A DNA stretch of 64,000 nt from Girardinichthys multiradiatus. Its lineage: Eukaryota > Chordata > Actinopteri > Cyprinodontiformes > Goodeidae. Below are positions 56,895 to 64,000 of this stretch, piece by piece. The notes below the pieces were generated by a model, which worked only from the letters and a program-made list of their open reading frames with translations, was not told the origin of the DNA and searched no databases. Positions within the stretch are counted from its first letter, which is position 1, and each line of letters begins with the position of its first letter. The stretch covers positions 22,282,442-22,346,441 of the forward strand of contig NC_061813.1 of NCBI RefSeq assembly GCF_021462225.1. Direction: 5' to 3'. The position numbers and the translations under genes were made by a program.

Positions 56895-57183
56895 GTGAAG
56901 TAGGCTAAAAGATCTCAAAAAGCAACACATCGTGCTCCGATTTAAAGAAACTCAACAACAGATGAGAAACAAAGTCATTAACACCTATCAGTCTGAAAAG
57001 GGTTACAAAACAATTTCTAAAGCTTTGTACTCCACTGTGAGGTCTATCATCCACAAATGTTGAAAACATGGAACAAAAGTGAGCTTTCCCAAGAGAGGCT
57101 GGCCTGCCCAAAATTACTCCAAGAGCGAATTGACATTCATTCAGGAGGTCAGAGTTAGTGCACCCACTTCTCTGCTAAATAAG
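56895..57183 (+). pseudogene. Tc1-like transposase N-terminal remnant
   Basis: The plus strand encodes KVINTYQSEKGYKTISKAL (about 56970-57026), the helix-turn-helix of the N-terminal paired-like DNA-binding domain of Tc1 transposases. STVRSIIHKC and, after a stop, KHGTKVSFPKRGWPAQNYS (about 57064-57120) follow, the basic linker with a G-R-P-like element. A single TGA after HKC and a missing start disable it. The catalytic half resumes about 300 bp downstream at 57480, so unrelated sequence appears to separate the two halves. Confidence 0.7.
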
Positions 57184-57479
57184 CTGAACTGAAATGTATT
57201 ATTGTACTGACTTCCTCAGCTATATTAATAAGCATTTTTACAAACACAATATTAAAAGCAAAATTGCTGCCTTTCCTTTTTGTTCTCTAGTAGTTATCAC
57301 ATATCCTACCATAACACAACTTTTTAGATTATTTTTAGGTTATTTTAGGGCAGCACTTGTAGCCTTTATTTTGTATTTGAAAGTAGGCAGGCAGGAAGTG
57401 GGTTGACGAGAGGGGGAAGACATGCAGCACAAAATGGCAGGGACAGGGCTCGAACCACTGCAACCAACTACCTTTAAAA
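57184..57479. other. Unassigned insert between two Tc1 pieces, possibly SINE-like
   Basis: Contains 'aggcaggaagtgggttgacg' and 'gggggaagacatgcagcaca' followed by 'agggctcgaacc', which has the form of a polymerase III B box. Fish repeats with this wording exist, but I cannot name the family. Confidence 0.35.
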
Positions 57480-57568
57480 GTCACCTACAAATCACTGCCC
57501 AAAACACAACATTCCCCAAGTGAAATGTGGTGATGGATGTGGCAGCATCATGGTGTGGGTATGGTGTG
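57480..57568 (+). mobile_element. Tc1-like catalytic-region fragment
   Basis: 'gtgaaatgtggtgatggatg' and 'ggcagcatcatggtgtgggt' give VKCGDG and SIMVW, the block before the second catalytic Asp. It is cut off by the L2 element. Confidence 0.6.
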
Positions 57569-58047
57569 GTACTCCACAATTAACCATGGAGTTTGTAGAT
57601 GATTTATCATTTACATAAACAAACTGGAATCTGTCAGACAAATAAGATTTAAACCGACCTAGTGCTGTTCCCCTGATCCCTACAGCATATTCCAGCCTTT
57701 CTAAGAGAATACTGTGATCGACTGTATCAAATGCAGCACTGAGATCTAACAGAACCAGAACAGACACAAGTCCATTATCTGAGGCCATAAGAATATCATT
57801 AGTGACTTTCAGCAGAGCTGTTTCAGTGCTATGATGAGCTCTGAAACCTGACTGAAACTCTTCAAACAGGTCATTGCTATGTAAATGCTCACACATTTGA
57901 TTAGCAACTATTTTCTCAAGAATTTTAGATAAGAATGGAAGATCATCTTGATCAAGTGAAGGTTTTTTAAGTAAAGGGTTAATTACAGCTACCTTAAATA
58001 CCGTACATATCCATTTAAATACCGTACATATCCATTTACCAAAGATA
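57569..58047 (-). pseudogene. L2 reverse transcriptase, palm segment
   Basis: Minus strand from 58047: a linker, then KVAVINPLLKKPS, LPFLSKILEKIVANQM, FEEFQSGFRAHHSTETALLK, and motif A with its catalytic Asp in LLDLSAAFDTVDHSILLERL. Next is LSDRFQFVYVND and the start of motif B as VNCGVP, where it stops. A frame change occurs near 58000 beside a perfect 21-bp tandem duplication (57996-58016 and 58017-58037). The catalytic FADD box and thumb are missing. Confidence 0.85.
57996..58037 (-). repeat. 21-bp perfect tandem duplication in L2 RT
   Basis: Two identical 21-bp units (57996-58016 and 58017-58037), equal to seven codons. Confidence 0.95.
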
Positions 58048-58411
58048 GATTAATTGGGCTGCACGGTGGTGCAGTTGGTAGCACTGTTGCCTTGCAGCAA
58101 GAAGGTCCTGGGTTCAATTCCCAACCTGGGGTCTTTCTGCATGGAGTTTGCATGTTCTCCCCGTGCATGCGTGGGTTCTCACCGGGTACTCTGGCTTCCT
58201 CCCACAGTCCAAAGACATGCCTGTTAGGTTAATTGGTAACTCTAAATTGCCCTTAGGTGTGTGTGTGTGGTTGTTTGTGTGTTGCCCTGTGATGGACTGG
58301 TGACCTGTCCAGGGTGTACCCTGCCTCTTGCCCATAGACTGCTGGAGATAGGCACCAGCTCCCCTGTGACCCACTATGGAATAAGCGGTAGAAAATGACT
58401 GACTGATTAAT
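58048..58411 (+). mobile_element. Full-length tRNA-headed SINE, inserted in L2
   Basis: Body 58055-58404 between 7-bp duplications GATTAAT (58048-58054 and 58405-58411). Head GGGCTGCACGGTGGTGCAG with an A box at about 58067-58080 and B box GGTTCAATTCC at 58111-58121, then the L-shaped middle and the GGAATAAGCGGTAGAAAATG tail with GACT repeats. The L2 coding sequence continues on both sides. Confidence 0.95.
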
Positions 58412-58441
58412 CATATCTAAAATGGGGCTGGTAATCAAAGG

Positions 58442-59331
58442 GAACGCTTGTCGTCTTCCGCTTATCCGGGTCGCGGGGGCAACAGACTCAACAGAGACGC
58501 CCAGACGTCCCTCTCTCCAGACACCTCCTCCAGTTCCTCCAGAGGGAGCCCAAGGCGTTCCCAGGCCAACCGAGAGACATAGTCCCTCCAGCGTGTCCTG
58601 GGCTGTCCCCTGGGCCTCCTCCCGGTGGGACGTGCCTGGAACACCTCCCGAGGAAGGCGTCCAGGAGGCATCCGGTATAGATGCTCACCTCAACTGGCTT
58701 CTCTCGATGTGGAGGAGCAGCGGCTCTACTCCGAGCCCCTCCTGGATGGCCGAGCTCCTCACCCTATCTCTAAGGGAGTGCCCGGCCACCCTACGGAGGA
58801 AGCTCATGTCAGCCGCTTGTATCCGTGATCTCGTTCTTTCGGTCATGACCCAAAGTTCATGGCCATAGGTGAGGGTAGGAACGTAGACCGACCAGTAAAT
58901 TGAGAGCTTTGCTTTTCGGCTCAGCTCTCTCTTCACCACAACGGACCGGCACAGCGCCCCCATTACTGTGGCAGCCGCACCAATCCGTCTGTCAATCTCC
59001 CGCTCCATTCTTCCCTCACTCGTGAACAAGACCCCGAGATACTTAAACTCCTCCACTTGAGTCAGGAACTCCCCTCCAACCTGAAGAGGACAAGCCACCC
59101 TTTTCCGGTCGAGTACCATGGCCTCGGACTTGGAGGAGCTGATCCTCATCCCAGCCGCTTCACACTCGGCTGCGAACCGCCACAGCGCATGCTGTAGGTC
59201 TTGGCTAGAGGGGGCCAGCAGGACCACGTCATCCGCAAAAAGAAGAGACGAAATCCACTGGTCCCCAAACCCGACCCCCTCCGGCCCTTGGCTGCGTCTA
59301 GAAATCCTGTCCATAAAAGTTATGAACGCTT
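58442..59331 (-). mobile_element. Rex3 LINE, 5'-truncated, inserted in L2
   Basis: Body 58450-59323 between 8-bp duplications GAACGCTT (58442-58449 and 59324-59331). Joining across the duplication would restore the L2 frame, so Rex3 entered an existing L2 copy. The 3' end reads GGATAAGCGGAAGACGAC on the minus strand. Confidence 0.95.
58462..59323 (-). pseudogene. Rex3 reverse transcriptase remnant with intact FADD
   Basis: The minus strand runs from FITFMDRISRRSQGPEGVGF through LLFADDVVLLAPSSQDL, where the catalytic Asp pair is intact. Then come the thumb (RVACPLQVGGEFLTQVEEFK; GRMEREIDRRIGAAATVMGA) and LTYGHELWVMTERTRSRIQ, SFLRRVAGHSLRDRVRSS and LLLHIERSQLR. A small deletion near 58683 shifts the frame before the C-terminal PPGRLPREVFQARPTGRRPR part. 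Motif A and everything upstream are absent by truncation. The open frame continues by chance into upstream L2 sequence. Not functional, but closer to consensus than the copies at 9.8 and 46 kb. Confidence 0.88.
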
Positions 59332-59644
59332 CCTTTAATAATTTGGTTGGGATTGGATCTAACAGACAAGTTGAAGGTTTAGATGAAGCTAATATTTTTG
59401 ATAACTCAGGAAGCTCCACAGGACCAAAACAGTCCAAACACAGATCAGGTTCTACAGTTACTTCCAATGTTGTCTCACTTGCTGAGGATGAAGTAATCAT
59501 CTTCGGGAGTATACCAATGATCTTGTTTTTAATAGAATCAATTTTATTTAAAAGGAACCCCTTAAAGTCATTACTGCTGAGAGCTAAGGGAATGGATGGT
59601 TAAACAGAGCTGTGACTCTGTGTAAGTTTAGCAATTGTACTAAA
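59332..59644 (-). pseudogene. L2 linker and RT start
   Basis: Minus strand: LFSTIAKLTQSHSSV and a stop (59640-59600), NDFKGFLFKINSIKNKIIG, MITSSSASETTLEV, then KPSTCLLDPIPTKLLKEAF immediately before the Rex3 insertion. These are the conserved steps leading into the RT fingers of fish L2 elements. Confidence 0.8.
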
Positions 59645-60163
59645 GAGGCTTTATTCCGGGAAGGTTTTTACCGGGAGTCCAAGTCGGAAAGTCCGTGGAG
59701 CGTTGGAGAGCGAGCGGGATGGCAGGCACAACCTGTTTGAGAAAATGAGTCTGTGAGGAGCGAGGAGCGCGTCTGGCACAGGTAGGAGCTGCAGAATGAA
59801 CTGCCAGGGCTTATTTTGTCCAGTGGGTATGGTCTTCGAGGGTAGGAGATGGTTTCCAGAATGTAGACAGCTAACAGGACCTGGAGGTTGCAGCAGAGAT
59901 AAACTTTAGACAGGCTGAACAAAGCTTAACAGGTCACTTAGACAGGTTTCTAAAATCTTCTGAAACAAAGATGGCCTAGAGGCTTCAGGTTACCACTCAT
60001 GTGGGATCATCAAGCGATGAATGCATGTCCTGCAGCTCCGTATAAGCGTCTCAGTCTGGATTGCTCCCAGGTGTACAGCATTAAGCCACTCACTGCTCAT
60101 CAGTGGCTCTCCTCGTGACAGACAGACTCAGACAAAACACATAACAAACCCCACATCGTGACA
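59645..60163 (-). mobile_element. LTR-like insertion in L2
   Basis: Foreign to L2 on both sides: the endonuclease stops at about 60170 and the linker restarts at about 59640. On the minus strand it begins TGTCACGATGTGGGG and ends near GGAATAAAGC, with an AATAAA signal. This resembles a solo LTR or a fragment of one. A clean 3' boundary (CA) and target duplication are not seen. Confidence 0.45.
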
Positions 60164-60799
60164 CAAAGGTTATTAAAAAATGGTCAGACAGGGCAGGGTT
60201 ATGATGAAATATTGTTATGTCTTTACACTCAATGCCATATGTCAGCACAAGGTCCAGTGAATGAAGACAAAGATGGGTAGGTTTGCTAATGTTTTGAACA
60301 AAACCAATTGAGTCTAAGATAGCAGTCTAAGATAGATTTTAGTGCTTTGCAATTTGGATGAGGAAAGCTAAGGATTAAATATTCAATATAGTTGTAGCTA
60401 TTAATTGGTCTGGGACTAATCAATAAATCGGTCTGAAATTGATCAGACTGATTGCTACTCCTCCTCCTCACCCAGTATTTCGAGGTATGTGAAAATTTAA
60501 ATAATTAGTAGGAGTTGAGTCATTTATAGTAACATAATCCTCTTGCTGCAGCCAGGTTTCTGTGAGACAAAATAAATCAATCTGATTGTCACAAATCAAG
60601 TCATTAACTAGCAGTCTTTGAAGAGGGAGATCGTATGTTCAATAAGCCATATTTAATTGTTTTATTTTTCTTTTCAGTCGAGTTGTGTTTATTTTTATCC
60701 GATTTTCATGATTTCACCCTTTTAGCTTATATTTTAAACTATTCAATTTTGGTCGTGGGCAAGACACTGTCTTCTGTTATAAGATTTTCCCCAAAATGT
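60164..60799 (-). pseudogene. L2 AP-endonuclease remnant
   Basis: Minus-strand pieces of the apurinic-type endonuclease that nicks the target DNA. DNQIDLFCLTETWLQQEDYV at about 60595-60537 contains the ETWL block. LDLVLTYGIECKDI and SDHFLITFV at about 60240-60165 contain the C-terminal S-D-H catalytic block. Stops and small indels lie between, and the domain is broken by the LTR-like insertion just after SDH. Confidence 0.75.
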
Positions 60800-61396
60800 T
60801 CACCAATTTTCAATGTAGCCCACATCGTTTTCTGGACACCACCTAGACAGCCAGTGGTTGAATAACAGCATGCGGCTAAACATGGTCAGATCAGGGAGGG
60901 GACCAGAGAAAATTATGGAGTCCGAAATTGTTTTGGCAAACTTATACTCTGAAGCAACACTAACTTTGGTGACCTCCGATTGACATAACTGGGTGTCATT
61001 ACCGCCAGCATGAATAACAATCTTACTGTATTTCCGCTTATTCTTGGGCAGCAGTTTCAGGTAGGATTTGATGTCGCCCGTTCTGGCCCCTGGCAAATAT
61101 TTGACTATGGTCTCTGGTGTCTCTAGTGCCACGTTTCTGACTATGGAGCTGACAGTTAAAAGAGTTGGCTTTTCTTCTGGTGTGTCGCTGAGCGGGGAAA
61201 ATCTGTTAGAAACGCAGACGCGTTGGTGGTGACCTGTAGGCTGGGATCTAGGACTATGCTTTCTACGTACCGTAACCCAGCTGGCCTGAGGTCCCAGCTG
61301 CGTGGGCTCTGCTGGAGGAAAGCTCAAGTGGGATAAAAACTTCTGTAGGGCAATGCATGTCTGTGTTTGAGTAATATGGTCATCATGTATGATCAT
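60800..61396 (-). pseudogene. L2 ORF1 with esterase-like (SGNH) domain
   Basis: A 198-codon minus-strand frame. The C-terminal half carries IVIHAGGNDTQLCQSEV, whose G-G-N-D matches block III of SGNH/GDSL esterases. Downstream are YKFAKTISDSIIFSGPLPDL and FNHWLSRWCPENDVGYIENW, as in ORF1 of CR1- and L2-group LINEs. The upstream half is Ser/Pro/Arg-rich and probably disordered. The terminal DxxH block (GIHP) normally found shortly after is cut off by the stop at 60800, so the catalytic triad is incomplete. The ATG at 61396 is the first in frame but the true start is uncertain. Confidence 0.75.
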
Positions 61397-62720
61397 GACC
61401 TAATGTACATGTTGTTTCTGTGTTAGAATGTGAATATGTAAACAGTCCATGCCAAAATCCAAATGAGAATTTTGATATTTCCTTTTACTTCACAACTGTA
61501 AACTACTTTTAAATTAAAGAGAAAGAAATCATACAGTTACACAACTTCCCTGGCCTTTCAAAATCTCAACAAGCAAATCAAATTTCCAAAAACAGGGACC
61601 AGGTTCCTCCAGAATATGACAGGTTATGACAGGGTATGGGGGTTTCATAGGGGTTGGGCTATTTTTCAGAGGCAGACAAAAAGATGCTAACAAAGTGTTT
61701 TGAATGCAGCTTCTCATAATAATTATACACATATCTTTAATTATAAAGATGTGCCTTCGATCAAGTTAGAGTAGCTACATTTATCCACAGAAATGGGAAA
61801 TCCATTGAGATAGCCTTGTATATGGGTGATGAAATAAAAGCGAAGGTAAGGGATGCAATTTAAACACAGCTATGACATTTAAGACCATAAGAAGCTTAAG
61901 GTATTGTTGAAATGTTTACGTGAGAAAGCTTTCTTTTCTGGGAAGTCTTCCACAAACATCTGCCCACACCAGGCCAAGAGGAACAACTAAGCCGCTGCAT
62001 TTGTATGTGTGTTTGAGAGAGAGAGAGAATGCTCGTGATCGCAGATGAGCCTACAACACAAGTGTAGGTAAAGGCTTGTGCCACACTGCTTGAACAATCC
62101 TCTACCACACGGCAATGCATTTTTATTCTGCCTCGTATATTTATTTTTCAATGTTATTTAATGTCTTTCGCCCCACCAGGGACACTCTCAATAGACCTTT
62201 TGACAATATAATCATTACTCTTAAACAACGAGCATTTCATGGTTCGGGTCTCTACTGTGGAAACAAATGGCTGTATCTTTCACTCTTTACAATGGTCCCT
62301 CGGGTTCATTTCAACACTTCCATGTTACTGTCCTTACTACCCCCCTCCACAAGCATCTATGGATATTTATGCATGGCAACAGTTGCCTGGAGCTACCAAA
62401 GCTAAGAATAGCTTTATTTTGGAGCATAGGCTGCAGGAAGAAAATATATATATTACAAGAAACCTTTGCAGTTCATGTTAATGGGTTGCAGCTTTTGTGC
62501 TCACAGTTAATTTTAAAGTGATGCAAACCCTTCCTTGCTACAAAATGAATGATGATTGTGTAGAGAATCAATCATTCCTAATTAGGAAATCAGAAAGTCA
62601 TTTGACCATGTAAATATTGCTATTAATCTAAGGGTTGTTGAAAGTTTAGGGCACTTTGTATAAAGGACAAACGAGTGTTTCTTTGTAACAGAACTCTTTG
62701 TGGACATCCTTTAATTTATA
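61397..62720. other. No recognisable gene
   Basis: Unique AT-rich sequence. It has a GA run at about 62015-62028; ORFs overlap in three frames near 62115-62520 without a motif. Confidence 0.5.
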
Positions 62721-63747
62721 CATAGTGCCCACCAAATGTATTCATAAACCTTCGACTATTTTTCATACCACAAACTTTGATGTATTTATTGGGATTTTAA
62801 TTTGTGAAAGACCAACACAATGGCCTGTCACATGTAAAATCCATGATTATATAGAAAAGCAAAATGATGAGGTTAAATGAGGTTTTAACTTTTTAACAAG
62901 AGAAATCTGAATATGACATGCATTTATTTTCAGCCTCCTTTGTTCTGATACCCCAAAGCCATCATTAAAAGGAAACAATTTAAGAAGTCCTGTTTGCAGT
63001 TTTCAAAGGCAAACAGGAAAAGTGGAATAAGTGGCCTGGTCAGATAAGACCAAACATTTTGAACATGTTTATTTGCATCCACCTCAGTATGTGTGACCAT
63101 AAACTAATATCACACATCCACTTTGATCACACCATCCCAACTGTAAAACATGCTGGTGGCAGCATAATGCTGTGTGTGGTTTTCTCCAGCAGAAAATGAG
63201 AAGATGGTCGGAGTTGAGGGGTCAGAGATAGAGATGGATGGAGTAAAATAAAGGATAATCCTGAAAGAAAATCTTTTAGAGACTGCTCAAGACTTGAGAC
63301 AGAAGTTCACCTTCCAGCAGGGCAACGTCCCTAAACACAGCCAGAACAAAGAATATTCATGCTTAGGAATAGCCTAGTCAAAGTCCAAACCTAATTTCAA
63401 TCTACAATTTGTAGCCAGACGTGAAAAAACTGTTGAGACACTTTCTATCTAATCTGATGGAGCTTGAGCTTTTTGGGAAACAAGAATGGTAAATAAAAAT
63501 AATAAAATTACCCCAAAAGATTAGTAACTATAATTACAAGAAAAGGTGGTTCTAAAAATTATTGACTCAGTTAGACTGAATACAAATACACACCAGACTT
63601 TTTAGATTTATATTTGCCAAAAAAAAAAAAAAAGCATGTATCAATTTCCTTCAACTTCACATCTATTTTGCGTTGGTCTGTCACATAAAATCACAAAGAA
63701 TTAAATGTGAAAACTTTCGAGAGGTATGAACACTTTTGCAAGGGTCT
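62721..63747 (+). mobile_element. Tc1-like transposon, internally deleted
   Basis: Left inverted repeat from 62721 ('agtgcccaccaaatgtattc' and 'ttattgggattttaatttgt') and right repeat to about 63747 ('ggtctgtcacataaaatcac' and 'gaacacttttgcaaggg'). The transposase remnant lies on the plus strand. The segment that should encode the DNA-binding domains is missing: sequence passes directly from the left subterminal region ('ctttgttctgataccccaaa', 62938) to a mid-transposase segment ('aagaagtcctgtttgcagtt', 62983). Confidence 0.85.
62983..63565 (+). pseudogene. Tc1-like transposase remnant (catalytic part)
   Basis: At DNA level, in order: 'gtggcctggtcagataagac' (V-x-W-S-D-x-T region with first-Asp context), 'aactgtaaaacatgctggtg' and 'ggcagcataatgctgtgtgt' (H-G-G-G/M-L-W block), 'ttccagcagggcaacgtccc' (F-Q-Q-D-N-D region, Asp replaced by Gly), 'cctagtcaaagtccaaacct' (P-S-Q-S-P-D-L), and 'aaaggtggttctaaaaatta' (C-terminal K-G-G-S-T). 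Stops and indels occur in every block. The second catalytic Asp is lost. Confidence 0.75.
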
Positions 63748-64000
63748 GAACCTCTTAAACTGTTTTGTGAGCCTTTCAAAATAAAGCGCACAGACTGTCC
63801 AGAAGTGGCTGTGGCCTGCAGTCGGGAAATACAGCATACATCCATGGCAGCTGTTAAATGCCACAGCAGAAGTGGAGCATATTTTACCCACTGGGATCTC
63901 GTGACACATTCAAGCAGAGGTCAAAAGAATATTCCAATAAAATACCTCACGACAATGAGAACTAACACACTAAAGTCCTTCCTATAACTACCTCAAAAAG
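63748..64000. other. No recognisable gene
   Basis: An 83-codon ORF begins inside the transposon end and runs to the window edge. It shows no motif. Confidence 0.45.

Larger units (their letters stand above)
57569..61396 (-). mobile_element. L2-clade LINE, interrupted by three insertions
   Basis: Reading on the minus strand from 61396 to 57569: ORF1 with an esterase-like domain, AP-endonuclease remnant, an LTR-like insertion (59645-60163), RT linker, a Rex3 insertion (58450-59323), four or five RT codon blocks, a SINE insertion (58055-58404), and the RT palm up to GVP at 57569. The 3' end is missing, which is unusual for a LINE and implies a later deletion or rearrangement. Esterase ORF1, LTETWL and LLDLSAAFDTVDH-type motifs are characteristic of L2/CR1-group elements. 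Confidence 0.8.

Noticed and set aside
58055..58130. tRNA gene
   Set aside because: A and B boxes are present, but this is the tRNA-like head of a SINE, shared with the copies at 14.2 and 51.1 kb.
58685..59500. 271-codon minus-strand ORF read as one protein
   Set aside because: It is a chance in-frame fusion of L2 linker sequence and inserted Rex3 RT across the Rex3 insertion point, not a real chimeric gene.
58422..59603. Plus-strand ORFs of 148 and 161 codons
   Set aside because: Antisense shadows of the Rex3 and L2 remnants on the minus strand.

Overview
This looks like teleost fish nuclear DNA from a gene-poor region, intergenic or deep intronic. It is AT-rich and non-operonic, with microsatellites and a repeat catalogue typical of ray-finned fish: Rex3 (RTE-clade), Rex1-like and L2-clade LINEs, a tRNA-headed SINE with a GACT tail, many decayed Tc1-like transposons, a hAT-like MITE, and an endogenous retrovirus with a tRNA-Pro primer site. 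The repeat mix fits a percomorph, perhaps a cyprinodontiform, but that is only an impression. I found no host protein-coding exon, tRNA, rRNA, CRISPR array or bacterial-type gene that I could defend.

Layout. 0-3.8 kb: a Tc1 end, a Rex1-like reverse transcriptase relic, a second Tc1 3' end, and a fold-back SINE fragment between two TA microsatellites. 3.8-6.06 kb: a short SINE split by a 2.1-kb internally deleted retrovirus in which gag runs straight into the end of env. 6.5-7.1 kb: a GC-richer patch with an exon-like open stretch. 9.8-12.0 kb: the longest Rex3 copy (minus strand). 14.2 kb: a full-length SINE. 15.7 kb: a Tc1 relic. 17.1 kb: a short Rex3 3' end. 20.9 kb: an ATCC satellite beside an old SINE. 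22.9-23.75 kb: a 795-bp element with TTAA duplications, terminal inverted repeats and an 84-codon ORF. 27.4-28.9 kb: a Tc1 element split by a hAT-like MITE. 30.5-31.1 kb: two short SINEs. 31.5-32.1 kb: an LTR-like stretch. 34.9-36.4 kb: a minus-strand Tc1. 38.1-39.1 kb: a diverged tandem duplication with a TTATC satellite. 41.3-43.2 kb: a 1.9-kb LTR-like element. 46-47.6 kb: Rex3. 48-51.5 kb: Tc1 relics, an LTR-like stretch and a full-length SINE. 56.9-61.4 kb: a nested block in which an L2-clade LINE with an esterase-type ORF1 carries a Rex3 insertion, a SINE insertion and an LTR-like insertion. 62.7-63.7 kb: a deleted Tc1 element.

The elements form a history rather than a pathway. Target-site duplications (TSDs) order the nested events: SINE before retrovirus, Tc1 before hAT, and L2 before Rex3 and the SINE. 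The SINE 3' end resembles the Rex3 3' end, which suggests the Rex3/RTE machinery mobilises it. Three SINE insertions share one internal 5' end (a form of about 125 bp). Two Rex3 copies share the same stop codons and the same catalytic-site change. These are the best leads for something not yet described. All family assignments come from reading the sequence and from memory; no search was run.
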